The position numbers were made by a program, and so were the translations under genes. This document shows positions 1 through 8,171 of a DNA stretch of 31,221 bases, piece by piece. The stretch lies in the IMG/VR virus record IMGVR_UViG_3300030382_002593, positions 1-31,221 of that record; one strand, 5' to 3'. This DNA comes from a virus. The notes under the pieces are model-generated. The model ran no database searches and was not told the origin of the DNA. It saw only the letters and a list, made by a program, of their open reading frames with translations. How positions within the stretch are numbered: position 1 is the stretch's first letter; each line of letters begins with the position of its first letter.

Positions 1-89
1 CTTGCCACTCCGTAGTACACAGGTACTACAACAAAGTCGTAGATGCAGATGGTTAGATAAACTATTAACGCTGTCCAACGCCACTTCAT
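1..89 (-). CDS. Holin-like small membrane protein (N-terminal part, runs off the left edge)
   Basis: The reading frame opens at ATG (position 89), six bases after the stop of the preceding gene, and is still open at the window edge, so only 29 residues are seen. They begin MKWRWTALIV and continue as a strongly hydrophobic stretch with an acidic break (IYDFVVVPVYYG). The pattern of a hydrophobic helix followed by YDF and P-V-Y/W-Y-G resembles the first membrane segment of the three-helix holin family found in gene transfer agents and marine phages. Its place after tail-fibre genes and next to a small coiled-coil membrane protein fits a lysis cassette. The family call is from memory of the motif; with only 29 residues it remains tentative. 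Confidence 0.55.
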   Translation of the reverse strand, partial: MKWRWTALIVYLTICIYDFVVVPVYYGVA

Positions 90-94
90 ATTGC

Positions 95-283
95 TCAACC
101 AGCTCCGTCTTTAATATGTCTTATTAGTAAATATGCACCAATTGCCAAACCAGTTAATCCAAGACCTAATCCATAGCCTGCTATTTTCCTTGTCATACTT
201 TCACCTTTCTGCATTCTGTAAACTCTGTTCTTTAGGTCTTCTAACTGGTTGAGCAAAAAGCTGACATCGCTGTCTTTGCTCAT
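95..283 (-). CDS. Small coiled-coil plus transmembrane protein, XhlA/holin-accessory-like
   Basis: This is a 62-aa protein. Residues about 7-28 are charged and amphipathic with leucine spacing typical of a coiled coil, and residues about 34-55 are a Gly/Leu-rich membrane helix followed by a short basic tail. This layout matches haemolysin XhlA-type proteins, which work with holins in phage lysis. The start has a good AAGGA ribosome binding site. The next gene downstream looks like a holin, which supports a lysis role, but the sequence itself is low in information and a small virion membrane anchor is an alternative. Confidence 0.6.
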   Translation of the reverse strand: MSKDSDVSFLLNQLEDLKNRVYRMQKGESMTRKIAGYGLGLGLTGLAIGAYLLIRHIKDGAG

Positions 284-294
284 TTTTTATTTCC

Positions 295-1098
295 TTACAC
301 GGTAATCACATTTTCATAAACACTCTTTCTGCCCCTGATATATCCAAGAGCCGTTGTCCACCCTGCTCCTTCAACCGTTGAAGTAACCTTCACGGCTGTT
401 CCTCCTGTTTCACCAATGAAGTTTCTCCTCAGACTTTGAACCACCCCATACCCTGTAGGCCATAAAGCCGCTGTAGCATATCCTGAAATAGTTTGCTGTA
501 AAACACCGCCAATATAAAGTTTTAGGGTTAACGTAACCGATTCATATGAACTGCCCCCAAACTGGTTATTTCCGACAAATCCTCCCACCACTATAGAAAC
601 TATTGAATTATCATCTGATGCTGTATAGGTTGCGTTGTACATATCATTCTCAGCAACATCACCACTTCCCATCGCTGAACTTGTTAATGTGACACAGCTA
701 CCATCAACTGCTGTACTCAAAACAATTTGATGCTGATGGTTGCCCGCCGCCGCTTCTGTTGCTCCTGTTCCAAGACTTCTCAGAGATGCCGTCCCTGCCG
801 ATTGGTCTGATGCTGTTAAATCAATAGCGGTAGAACCATCAAAGTAAAGAATGTTTGCACCGTTTCTTTGAATAGTTCCTGTGACGCTAGGGTCTGCCGT
901 TTGGTCTGCAAATTGATACCCTGCAACATTAGAAAAAGATACTCCTGTCAGAGTTGAGTTCCCATCCCCTGCCGCTCCAGTATGGGCGTGTTGGTCTAAT
1001 GCTAAAAAGTTATCCCTGACCTGTTCATTTAATGAACCTGTTCCTGAGGCTAAAACTATTTGGTCAGTTGACCATGTTGCGGGTGCAGTCCAAGCCAT
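295..1098 (-). CDS. Putative tail fibre / receptor-binding structural protein
   Basis: The protein has 267 aa when started at the ATG that overlaps the previous stop (TAATG at 1098) with a GGGGG ribosome binding site. An in-frame start five codons upstream is less likely because the paralog at 1335-1691 also begins MAWTAP-TW. Residues 1-45 (ending DNFLALDQHAHTGA-GDG) match that paralog. The middle carries a short LGTGAT-AAAGNHQH motif; such H-x-H motifs are common at domain ends of trimeric phage fibres, where His can bind metal. The remaining C-terminal half is beta-rich and low in charge, as in fibre tips. The function is inferred from position and composition. Confidence 0.7.
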   Translation of the reverse strand: MAWTAPATWSTDQIVLASGTGSLNEQVRDNFLALDQHAHTGAAGDGNSTLTGVSFSNVAGYQFADQTADPSVTGTIQRNGANILYFDGSTAIDLTASDQSAGTASLRSLGTGATEAAAGNHQHQIVLSTAVDGSCVTLTSSAMGSGDVAENDMYNATYTASDDNSIVSIVVGGFVGNNQFGGSSYESVTLTLKLYIGGVLQQTISGYATAALWPTGYGVVQSLRRNFIGETGGTAVKVTSTVEGAGWTTALGYIRGRKSVYENVITV

Positions 1099-1325
1099 TA
1101 CACTATCCCCCATCCTACCAAGTTAGTGTCTCCACCATCTTTGGCAGTATTGAATTTTGTTGTTGCATCTATTGATTCGACATTAGTGGCAACAGAAATG
1201 TTGCCATCAATATCTGCCGAAACACTTAAATATTCCCCTTCATTTAAGGCTGAAACCTCTGAGGAAAATAAGGTGTTTCTAACGTAATCTGCTGTGAAAT
1301 TTATTTCTGTTTCTGTCTTAGCCAT
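1098..1325 (-). CDS. Small hypothetical protein of the tail-tip region
   Basis: A 75-aa acidic protein (MAKTETEINFTADYVR...) preceded by a clear TAAGGAG ribosome binding site and overlapping the next fibre gene by TAATG, so it is very likely translated and coupled. No family is recognised. It has no membrane segment or cysteines. Position between two fibre-like genes suggests a small virion component or fibre chaperone, but nothing in the sequence proves this. Confidence 0.75.
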   Translation of the reverse strand: MAKTETEINFTADYVRNTLFSSEVSALNEGEYLSVSADIDGNISVATNVESIDATTKFNTAKDGGDTNLVGWGIV

Positions 1326-1334
1326 CAGAACTCC

Positions 1335-1691
1335 TTAATGAGTATGATTTCCTGCGGCGGCTTGCGTTGCTCCTGTCCCCAAGGTTCTAGCACTTGGCAT
1401 TGAGACAGCGGCATCTGGTGAAAGCTGAACCGTAACCCCATTAAAATACCTAACATCAATCCCCTGCCTTCTCAGTTCGCCAATTTGAGTCAAGGCTTCT
1501 GTATTACTTGCCAGAGTCATATCTGTTTGACCTGTATAAGTTCCACCAACATCTAAATTGCTAAATCCATCTCCTGATGCACCTGTATGAGCATGTTGGT
1601 CAAGAGCAAGCAAGTTATCACGAATATGAGTGTTTAACATTGCCGCTGTTACCACAGTTTCATCCCAAGTTTTTGGAGCAGTCCAAGCCAT
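1335..1691 (-). CDS. Short tail-fibre-like protein, paralog of the 267-aa fibre gene
   Basis: 118 aa, preceded by a TAGGAG ribosome binding site. Its N-terminus (MAWTAPKTW, then RDNLLALDQHAHTGASGDG) is clearly paralogous to the fibre protein at 295-1098. It also shares the later LGTGAT-AAAGNH-H motif, but here the protein stops exactly at that motif (it ends NHTH). It therefore looks like the shaft or collar part of a fibre without the distal domain. It could be a separate short fibre, or a copy that lost its tip by deletion. Confidence 0.75.
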   Translation of the reverse strand: MAWTAPKTWDETVVTAAMLNTHIRDNLLALDQHAHTGASGDGFSNLDVGGTYTGQTDMTLASNTEALTQIGELRRQGIDVRYFNGVTVQLSPDAAVSMPSARTLGTGATQAAAGNHTH

Positions 1692-1700
1692 GTAATTCTC

Positions 1701-3284
1701 CTAATATGCAGGGACAGTAGTTGTGTCCAATTTGCCTGTATCAAGTTTCCAGAATTGAGTATATCCAGTATCCGCAGGGGATAATTTCCATGTCACCATA
1801 TGAGATTGCCCACCGTCTGTAATATTGTGATTAACTTCCTCAATGAAGAAATCCCCACTAACACCCAACTCTGCATTCCCTGTAGCAACCAAGGTGATTC
1901 GGTCTGATACATCCAACTCTATTGCCGCATCCATATTATTCTGGGAAATATTTGCGTTAAATGTCATTGTCATTACATTGATGGGGGTCGAGTACATTTG
2001 GATTTGATAATTGCACCAACTCTGAGCAATTGCCAATGTGGGAAAGAACGGTGTGTCAGCAGTAAATTTTCGCTCTCCATATTTGGTAACGCTGTCACTA
2101 TCACTTTGAGTTACAAGGGTATTATCTTTCAACAGAATGGGTGTCCCTCTTGCTTTTAGAGTTGTAAGCCATACCGTGCTAGGCAATCCTGACGTTGGGG
2201 AAATATAATCATTAGTGATAGCTATTCTCATTTGATTAGCAACTTTTGTCTGAGTAATTGTCATACTGCTAGAGGCATCCAAACCCCCTCCTGTATAAGC
2301 AGTATTGGCAATAATATCCACCCCTGATTGTGGGTCTAGCCAAGCGTCAACCCCAATAGCTTCAGGGTCAGCGGAAGTATTTGGATACTCTGCAATAAAT
2401 ACCTTTGTTTCCTCAGGAACTAATTTGGGACTATCTGCTCCAGTTTCAGGATATGTCCATAAATCAGGCTGACCTGTAACAAGATAATTTCGATAGGTTG
2501 CATCAAATCTATTGATAACAGTATCAAGAGGGTCTGTCTGTTCAAGTTGCATGTAAGTATGGGTGGCACTAACTGCATCGCTAAACGTGGCTTGAGAGGT
2601 AACGTATGAGCCTGAAAGCCTTGTGTTTCTTGATTCAAAAGAGATATAGCCATTAGCCATCTCTTTCACAAAACCATTTTCAGTTTCTTCAACAATTCTC
2701 AGGGCTGTAATCGTGTTCAATGAATCAGTCCACCATCGGTTCATGGTGGTCTGCCCTACAGCCAAATCTCTTTCAGATGCTCCCCATCCCGCATCATCAA
2801 GGATTTTACCAATGGCTTCATCAGTCCTAATATCTTCTTGCATTTCGGAAATTGGAACTAAATCATTGATATATCCCAATGGGCCAACTGCTGTTAAAAC
2901 AACCCGATTTAATCCTGTGCTTGAAGGTTCAGGAATTAAAGACTGTAACCTTCCTGTCCATTCGGGAACAGCCTCATCAGAGAAAGCAAAAGGAAACTCA
3001 TAGGGGAATTCTCCTGATGCTCCTGTTCCAAATCTTACAGGTCTGCCAACTTCAAGATTCCCTGCTAAAACAGATGCCGCATTTGATGGGGAATACTTAC
3101 CGCCTTCATTGTTTAAAACCGCTGTGAGTTTGCCCGCTGTAGAGTTCCCTGAAACCTGTGAGGCATAGTCTCTGCCACGCCGAAATTGAACGGTAAAAGT
3201 TTCACTAGAAACATTATCGTATGTTCCTACATAATCACCGTTATTTTCCCAATCAACTTCCAGTTGGTAGGTTGTCGTTACCAT
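1701..3284 (-). CDS. Large tail/baseplate protein
   Basis: About 527 aa. The start used is the ATG at 3284, with AGGT five bases ahead; a GTG directly before it (3287) is an alternative. The N-terminus (TYQLEVDWENNGDY, then QFRRGRDYASQ, STAGKLTAVLNN, GRPVRF) has the pattern seen in tail-tip proteins of siphophages that begin with a Dit-like or beta-sandwich domain. The rest is beta-rich and acidic. It follows the tape measure module and precedes the fibres, which is the expected place for a distal tail or adsorption-hub protein. The reading frame is intact. Confidence 0.65.
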   Translation of the reverse strand: MVTTTYQLEVDWENNGDYVGTYDNVSSETFTVQFRRGRDYASQVSGNSTAGKLTAVLNNEGGKYSPSNAASVLAGNLEVGRPVRFGTGASGEFPYEFPFAFSDEAVPEWTGRLQSLIPEPSSTGLNRVVLTAVGPLGYINDLVPISEMQEDIRTDEAIGKILDDAGWGASERDLAVGQTTMNRWWTDSLNTITALRIVEETENGFVKEMANGYISFESRNTRLSGSYVTSQATFSDAVSATHTYMQLEQTDPLDTVINRFDATYRNYLVTGQPDLWTYPETGADSPKLVPEETKVFIAEYPNTSADPEAIGVDAWLDPQSGVDIIANTAYTGGGLDASSSMTITQTKVANQMRIAITNDYISPTSGLPSTVWLTTLKARGTPILLKDNTLVTQSDSDSVTKYGERKFTADTPFFPTLAIAQSWCNYQIQMYSTPINVMTMTFNANISQNNMDAAIELDVSDRITLVATGNAELGVSGDFFIEEVNHNITDGGQSHMVTWKLSPADTGYTQFWKLDTGKLDTTTVPAY

Positions 3285-3435
3285 CACTTACCTCAGGGAC
3301 GGCTAAACCGTTATTCTCTATAAAGTCTTTCAATTCCTGTGCTTCACGCTCTGCCACTATTCTCCTGAGTTGCTCACTTGCAACAGGATTCTCTTGGCAT
3401 AATCGCTCGATATCTATTTGAATTATATTTCCCAT
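3253..3435 (-). CDS. Small hypothetical protein
   Basis: 60 aa, starting at the ATG that overlaps the previous stop (TAATG) with an AGAGG ribosome binding site; a longer form with nine more residues would be encoded inside the previous gene and is rejected. The sequence (GNIIQIDIERLC..., VAEREAQELKDFIE) is mainly helical with a charged middle. It overlaps the start of the large tail protein by about 30 bases, implying coupled translation. No family is recognised. Confidence 0.6.
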   Translation of the reverse strand: MGNIIQIDIERLCQENPVASEQLRRIVAEREAQELKDFIENNGLAVPEVSDGNDNLPTGS

Positions 3436-4016
3436 TATTCTACCTCTGGAATACGCCCCCAAACATCATCGATAATTACTTCTCTTTTTACATAATCCGC
3501 ATATACATAATGCCCTTCATGGGTTCGCAGGGTAACCTTTCCTGCCGCCAATGCGGAATTAAGTCCACGACGAGTCACCCTGTCAGCGTCACTAAGGTCT
3601 TCTTTTGAATCTTCAAGAGGGATTTCGCCACTGGCATGTCCTACAATAATTCTGCCTGTGTTCACAATAATTTGATTGGAGTGGTTAATTAAGTCATCTG
3701 TTACAGAATGCTTGTGTCCTTTTAACCGAATCGCAGACACTTCTTCTGCCGTTAATTCAACAGGGTCTTGGTTTATGTCATAACTAAGGTATAAGGCACT
3801 TCCATCAGAGCGTTTTTTTGTTGTTCCATCAACATTTCTAATGATTGTCCCACTTGGAGTATCGACCATTGTCATATCGGTATCAGGATATTTGTCATCT
3901 ACCCTGACATAATAATCATCAATGAAAGTGTTCCAAGCCGCTTCAACGGCTCTGCATTCTTCCATCGTGGGGTTTGTGTTGTCCGTATAATTACAGCACA
4001 CATGATTTACAGGCAT
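3435..4016 (-). CDS. Hypothetical tail-region structural protein
   Basis: 193 aa with an AGGAG ribosome binding site. The N-terminal part contains two adjacent cysteines (VCCNYTDN) and acidic loops. The middle holds LKGHKHSVTDD, a His-rich motif of the sort found at domain joints of phage fibres. The C-terminal part is mixed alpha/beta. The gene lies inside the tail gene block and is coupled to its downstream neighbour by TAATG. A virion role is inferred from context only. Confidence 0.65.
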   Translation of the reverse strand: MPVNHVCCNYTDNTNPTMEECRAVEAAWNTFIDDYYVRVDDKYPDTDMTMVDTPSGTIIRNVDGTTKKRSDGSALYLSYDINQDPVELTAEEVSAIRLKGHKHSVTDDLINHSNQIIVNTGRIIVGHASGEIPLEDSKEDLSDADRVTRRGLNSALAAGKVTLRTHEGHYVYADYVKREVIIDDVWGRIPEVE

Positions 4017-4026
4017 ATTATTTCTC

Positions 4027-4395
4027 CTATTCTTTTGTAATTATTCCTCTGTAGTCTTGACCATATGGATTACCTGTTCCATAGCCCTTTTGGGCGTATA
4101 TATAATAATCATAAGTAAGCGGATAGGTCATTCTCATAGTAGCACCATGCGTATGGCCGTCAGTACCGGTGTAATTTGACTGAAGCTGCGGACTGTATTT
4201 ATTTCCATACCAGATAGCACCGATTAAGGGATAAGTACCAGCGGAAAGATGGGACGGATAGGCATTCGCAAAATTATTACTATCATAGTAAGCATGTTGC
4301 ATAAAGGTAAGACAAACCTCTACCCCCGAAGAGGGTCGAACGTTCCCAGAAGTGGTTGTTCCAAATTGAATTGCCCAAATATCACCTACTGCCAT
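4027..4395 (-). CDS. Small beta-rich virion-type protein, tandem paralog A
   Basis: 122 aa, start supported by TAAGGAG. It is rich in Tyr, Gly, Ser and Thr and has almost no charged residues, as expected for an exposed virion protein. It begins MAVGDIWAIQFG and continues TTTSGNVRPSSGVEV. The gene at 4406-4771 has the same layout (MAAGDVWEVVHG, STTGDIQPSSGVEV) and ends with a related Y-x-G-x-I-x-K segment, so the two are tandem duplicates that have diverged. Likely minor tail or decoration proteins; no family name is claimed. Confidence 0.7.
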   Translation of the reverse strand: MAVGDIWAIQFGTTTSGNVRPSSGVEVCLTFMQHAYYDSNNFANAYPSHLSAGTYPLIGAIWYGNKYSPQLQSNYTGTDGHTHGATMRMTYPLTYDYYIYAQKGYGTGNPYGQDYRGIITKE

Positions 4396-4405
4396 AATTT
4401 TCTCC

Positions 4406-4771
4406 TTAATCCTTTATGATGTAACCGGCGAAATAATTCCCATATCCAGTTCCCCTCTGTCCGCTGTATAAATAATAACTATTGTTCATGGGAATCTTGC
4501 AATAAAATGAAGACCCATGTGATTCTGTCGATGGAGATGTGGAATGGTATTGCCAACAGTCGGCAAGGGCTTCTGAGCTTTTATAAACCCCCCCCACGAT
4601 GACATACGTAGAAAGACTGGTCGTGGGCTGTACGGATACATATGTGTAATTACTGGAGTTGTACACCGACCCGACATACGCCGTTAGCATTACCTCAACG
4701 CCCGAAGAGGGCTGTATATCCCCAGTAGTGCTATTTCCATGTACCACTTCCCAAACATCTCCTGCTGCCAT
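4406..4771 (-). CDS. Small beta-rich virion-type protein, tandem paralog B
   Basis: 121 aa starting at MAAGDVWEV, the ATG preceded by AAAGGAG. A longer form beginning at 4840 is rejected because the extra residues overlap the preceding gene and are absent from the paralog. Like its neighbour it is Tyr/Ser/Gly-rich and beta-predicted, with the shared SSGVEV core near residue 25. The pair probably arose by duplication and may form related surface or tail-tip subunits. Confidence 0.7.
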   Translation of the reverse strand: MAAGDVWEVVHGNSTTGDIQPSSGVEVMLTAYVGSVYNSSNYTYVSVQPTTSLSTYVIVGGVYKSSEALADCWQYHSTSPSTESHGSSFYCKIPMNNSYYLYSGQRGTGYGNYFAGYIIKD

Positions 4772-4782
4772 GTTAATCTCCT

Positions 4783-5673
4783 TTATTTGAAAGCCAAAGC
4801 CAAAGCATAATCGAACCCGCCACCGGCGGGAGTTGCCCATGATGGAGCCGCCCCTGCACCGCCTGAAGTTAGAACCTGTCCTGATGTTCCATAATTTGCA
4901 CCACCGATACCAAATTCCCCCTGAGAAGTCATGCGGAATTTCTCTGTTGCCGCTTCTGAATGTCCTGTTGAAAAAACAAGGTCTGTGGCATTGGAATCTG
5001 CCGCAAATGTACTCTGTGCTATTCCCTCAATCATTGCAGACACTAAAATCGCATCTGTTCCACCCGCCTCAAGAGGTGCTTGCCAACTGATTTTACCAAT
5101 AATATCAAGGGCATTAACATCTGTTAGAGCCGTTGTTAAAAGTAGCTTTCCTGTACTTGTTACAGCATCCGCTGATGCTCCTCTTAATTCCAACTGGTCT
5201 GAGGCTTGAGTCCATTCAAAATATGCCCCTGCGGATGCTCCAAAGAATTTAACATTGTGACCTGTATCGTCAACACCAACCGTTATGGTTCCCAAGACTG
5301 TCAACCCACCACTTGCCAAGGTCATCAAATCTGTGTCAGAAGTATGTCCAATATAAACGTCATTGATTATGACATTATCAACCGTCAGCGTTCCCAGAGT
5401 TCCAACCGTTGTAAGGGATGAAGTAACAACTCCTGACGCAAGCGTTGTCCCTGACAAGTCCCCCGCATCGACATCATCCCAAGAGGGAATTCCACCCGCA
5501 ACCTTTAAGACTTTTCCTGTAGCACCTATGCCAAGTCTTCGCAGTTGAGTAGCTGATTCTGCATAAATCGTGTCCCCTGTAGCCTGAGATTCGATAACGT
5601 GTCCACCGATTGCCTCATACTCTACTTGAGTTAAAGAAGTTCCAACTGATAAGTGTTTAAATTCGTTTGCCAT
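4783..5673 (-). CDS. Tail fibre / structural protein, low-complexity beta-rich
   Basis: 296 aa, start codon overlapping the tape measure stop (TAATG). The N-terminus has LRRLGIGATGKVLKVAGGIPSW, a linker repeat often found in phage and environmental virus fibres. The middle is built of short T/G/V-rich strands (TTVGTLGTLTVDNVIIN), and near the C-terminus a second linker (GTSGQVLTSGGAGAAPSW) repeats the first. This suggests a trimeric beta-prism fibre made of repeated modules. Placement directly after the tape measure fits a tail-tip structural role. Confidence 0.65.
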   Translation of the reverse strand: MANEFKHLSVGTSLTQVEYEAIGGHVIESQATGDTIYAESATQLRRLGIGATGKVLKVAGGIPSWDDVDAGDLSGTTLASGVVTSSLTTVGTLGTLTVDNVIINDVYIGHTSDTDLMTLASGGLTVLGTITVGVDDTGHNVKFFGASAGAYFEWTQASDQLELRGASADAVTSTGKLLLTTALTDVNALDIIGKISWQAPLEAGGTDAILVSAMIEGIAQSTFAADSNATDLVFSTGHSEAATEKFRMTSQGEFGIGGANYGTSGQVLTSGGAGAAPSWATPAGGGFDYALALAFK

Positions 5674-7610
5674 TAGTTAATAATCCTCTGGAATCCGCCT
5701 CTGCGAACTCCATCCTTAATAGCTTCTGCAACCTTATTTTCAAAGTCATCAAATCCATATGTATTGCCCATTATATTAATAGTTATCTTTGCACCCATGC
5801 CACTACCACCTTGCCCTAATGGTACAACAGCTTCAGGGCCAGACTCTCCAATCATGGCAAGAGTAGGACTGTTTACAATCCCACCTTTCGCAAGTCTTGG
5901 TATCTCAGGGAAGTTAAACCCAAACGAACCTCCACCTAACCAATCAGGCATATCAATTTTAATGGCATTGGCTAATTGCAGAACTGAATTAATCATTCCC
6001 ACAACACCGTTCACGATAGCCTTAAATCCTGAAAGAATTAAATCTGTGTCCCCTGTAAGTATTCCAACTAATATTTTCCACATCCCACTCCAAGCTTCAA
6101 TAAGTCCTGAGAAATATCCCTTAATAGCTTCAAAAACAGCACTGACTATATTCTTAAATTTATCCCATTTATCTCCCATTAGTCTGGACATAAATTCATC
6201 AAAGGGTTTCCAGAGATGTTCGACAAACATATCCCATGCTTTGCCAAGAAGTTCCATCGCCTTTGACATATGTTCTTTGAATCCGTCTATGTCACCCCTG
6301 AAAAGGTCAAATAATCCCCTGAAGATTTCTTTGATTGCTCCAATTGTGGTTTTGATAATTGCCTTCAAATATATCCAAGTAGGGCCAAATTGGTCTCTTA
6401 AAAAACTGTCTATCTTAAACAGAGTATCGGAGACAAATTCCATGATGGCATCAAAGTTCTTCCATATGAGAATTGCCGCAACTATCGCCGCAGTTATCCC
6501 GATAATAATTAATGCAACAGGATTAGCGGACATGACTAGATTAAAGGCCACTTGAATTGCTGTCCAAGCCTTTGTTGCCGCTGATGCAAGCATAGTAGAA
6601 CTTGCCATAGCCGCAATTCCGCTAATCATGGCAGGGAGCATAACAACAAATGGCCCCGCTGCAGATGCCATGCCCGCCAAGGGTTCTATAGCAAGTTTGG
6701 CTTTGTTCTTCATGATATCGAAACGCTCCCCTGCGGTCATCGTTCCTTCATTCATTCCGCTTAGAACATCTGTAGCCCCTGCAAGTTGGTTTGCCATTTC
6801 TTCAATATCAACAGCACCTTCTTGTATAGCAACCTTCATCCTCTGTGCCCCTTCAGCACCGAATAAATCAGTTGCCAAATTTAATGCTTCTGTTTCAGAA
6901 GTAGCGTTTTTAATGTCTTCCATACTTGAAAAGAGAGCAGACCTTAAATCAGTTACACCAGACTCTGCCAAACGCCTCATAGAGGCGTTAATTCCGGGCA
7001 TTACTCTTGTGATAGCAATACCCGCTCCTTCCAATTGACCAAAGAAAGCAGTTGCCTCATTGAAGTTCAAGCCAAGGTTTTTCATCACAGGCCCGAACTC
7101 TCTCATACTGTTAGAAAGTGCGTCCATTGGAACGCCAGTTTGCTGTGATGCCATTGCCAAGGAATCAAGAATTTGACCAGTCTCAGAAACATCTACACCG
7201 AATACTCCCATGGAATCCGAAACCGTCTTAATCATGGGTTCTACTTCAGTCCCCATGATTCGGGACATGTCGAGAAATTGCTTGGTGGTATTTTCTAAAT
7301 CGTCACCAGTTAATCCCATCTTGGTATTAACGTCAGCCAAAGCAGTTGAGACAGCACCCATGTCCTGAGGAACTCTTCCCGCTAAGTCACGGAATTCTTC
7401 CTTCAGGGCTTCAAGTTCTTTTCCTGTAGCACCAGTCCCTGCTTGGATATTTCGGGTAGCAGTTTGGAATTCATCCCCAATTTTTACAAGAGCAAGCCCA
7501 ACGCCTGCAACAGCGAGACTAACCCCTGCTACAGCTTTACTAACCTTTTGGAATTGCCCTTGAGCATTGCTTCCATCAGCATTAATTAATATGTCTACTG
7601 CATTAGCCAT
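5673..7610 (-). CDS. Tail tape measure protein
   Basis: 645 aa. It determines tail length and is packed inside the tail tube. Residues 1-60 are alanine-rich helix, residues about 60-260 match the TP901/PhageMin_Tail-type core (a GTGATGKELEALKEEF-like start, then GLNFNEATAFFGQLEGAG and LFGAEGAQRM), and residues about 310-385 are a long hydrophobic stretch that may cross the host membrane on DNA entry. A C-terminal Pro/Gly segment (SPTLAMIGESGPEAVVPL) is typical of such proteins. The gene follows the frameshifted chaperone pair, the normal siphophage order, and its start codon overlaps the stop of the frameshift extension. Confidence 0.93.
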   Translation of the reverse strand: MANAVDILINADGSNAQGQFQKVSKAVAGVSLAVAGVGLALVKIGDEFQTATRNIQAGTGATGKELEALKEEFRDLAGRVPQDMGAVSTALADVNTKMGLTGDDLENTTKQFLDMSRIMGTEVEPMIKTVSDSMGVFGVDVSETGQILDSLAMASQQTGVPMDALSNSMREFGPVMKNLGLNFNEATAFFGQLEGAGIAITRVMPGINASMRRLAESGVTDLRSALFSSMEDIKNATSETEALNLATDLFGAEGAQRMKVAIQEGAVDIEEMANQLAGATDVLSGMNEGTMTAGERFDIMKNKAKLAIEPLAGMASAAGPFVVMLPAMISGIAAMASSTMLASAATKAWTAIQVAFNLVMSANPVALIIIGITAAIVAAILIWKNFDAIMEFVSDTLFKIDSFLRDQFGPTWIYLKAIIKTTIGAIKEIFRGLFDLFRGDIDGFKEHMSKAMELLGKAWDMFVEHLWKPFDEFMSRLMGDKWDKFKNIVSAVFEAIKGYFSGLIEAWSGMWKILVGILTGDTDLILSGFKAIVNGVVGMINSVLQLANAIKIDMPDWLGGGSFGFNFPEIPRLAKGGIVNSPTLAMIGESGPEAVVPLGQGGSGMGAKITINIMGNTYGFDDFENKVAEAIKDGVRRGGFQRIIN

Positions 7611-8171
7611 TCTTGTCCTTGTCTATTCCGATATTTACTATATTCAACATTTTTAACAGGCTGACATCCTCCCCCACAAGAGCAGATGGAAGGCAACTGT
7701 ATCTTTGGCAGATACCGTCAATCATTTCAGCATTAATCAGAAGGGGTGGCTTGACGATTGGATTGCCCGCTCTGTCAGTCCCACCCCCTACAGATTTCCA
7801 CTTGAGAATTTCAGCCTCTAGGCTTCCCCCGCAGTTGCCGCATTCTCAGCCCAACTCTGAATCATGGCTGTGCAGATATTTGGAGGAAGTTCTAAAAAGC
7901 CAACTCCTGTAGAAGGTACAGGTTTGCCGTCCTCATCATGTAAATTCCACTCCAGAACAATCTCATCACCAAACTTCAGGAACATCATCTTCATGTCCTC
8001 TGCCGTATTAGTTTCTGAAACTACCTGAAACTCTAAAAACGTGGATATATTTACATCAAGTTTTACCCTGATTTCCAGACCGTGAAATTCATGGTCTTCA
8101 GGAAATGTAAGGTTAGCTTCCCTGCGTTGCAAGACAAACGGTTTTATCCCTGTTGTGTTCTTAACCACCAT
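7603..8171 (-). CDS. Tail assembly chaperone long form (GT-like), made by -1 frameshift
   Basis: If ribosomes slip back one base at GGGGGAA (7824-7830), translation continues for 74 codons to TAA at 7603-7605, giving about 189 aa. The extension frame has no stop over its full length and ends inside the tape measure start region (ATGGCTAA). Its translation (GSLEAEILKWKSVGGG..., INAEMIDGICQRYSCLPS, SLLKMLNIVNIG) is helical and looks like a genuine T domain, which in lambda-like tails binds the tape measure while G binds the tube protein. The extension cannot be reached without frameshifting: there is no suitable start codon or ribosome binding site. Confidence 0.82.
7818..8171 (-). CDS. Tail assembly chaperone short form (G-like)
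   Basis: 117 aa from the ATG that overlaps the tail tube stop (TAATG at 8171); longer in-frame starts lie inside the previous gene. The protein (MVVKNTTGIKPFVLQRREANL..., KLDVNISTFLEFQ) is acidic and of the size expected for the short tail chaperone located between tail tube and tape measure genes. The frame ends at TAG (7818) a few codons after a G5 run. Sequence similarity to a named G family is not asserted; the call rests on gene order and the frameshift layout. Confidence 0.8.
   Translation of the reverse strand: MVVKNTTGIKPFVLQRREANLTFPEDHEFHGLEIRVKLDVNISTFLEFQVVSETNTAEDMKMMFLKFGDEIVLEWNLHDEDGKPVPSTGVGFLELPPNICTAMIQSWAENAATAGEA
7824..7830 (-). other. Programmed -1 frameshift slippery site
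   Basis: On the minus strand the zero frame reads GCG GGG GAA GCC TAG. A one-base backward slip re-pairs the P-site glycine tRNA perfectly (GGG to GGG); the A-site re-pairing (GAA to GGA) is imperfect. The -1 frame has a TGA just upstream (within GGGCTGAGAATG), so slippage is confined to about 30 bases in which this G5 run is the only good site. It is not the textbook X-XXY-YYZ heptamer, but G-run variants are known in phage tail chaperone genes. Confidence 0.75.

Noticed and set aside
5764-6555. 263-codon plus-strand frame opposite the tape measure gene
   Set aside because: It is a shadow of the tape measure codons: no ribosome binding site, proline/serine-rich noise and no neighbouring plus-strand genes.
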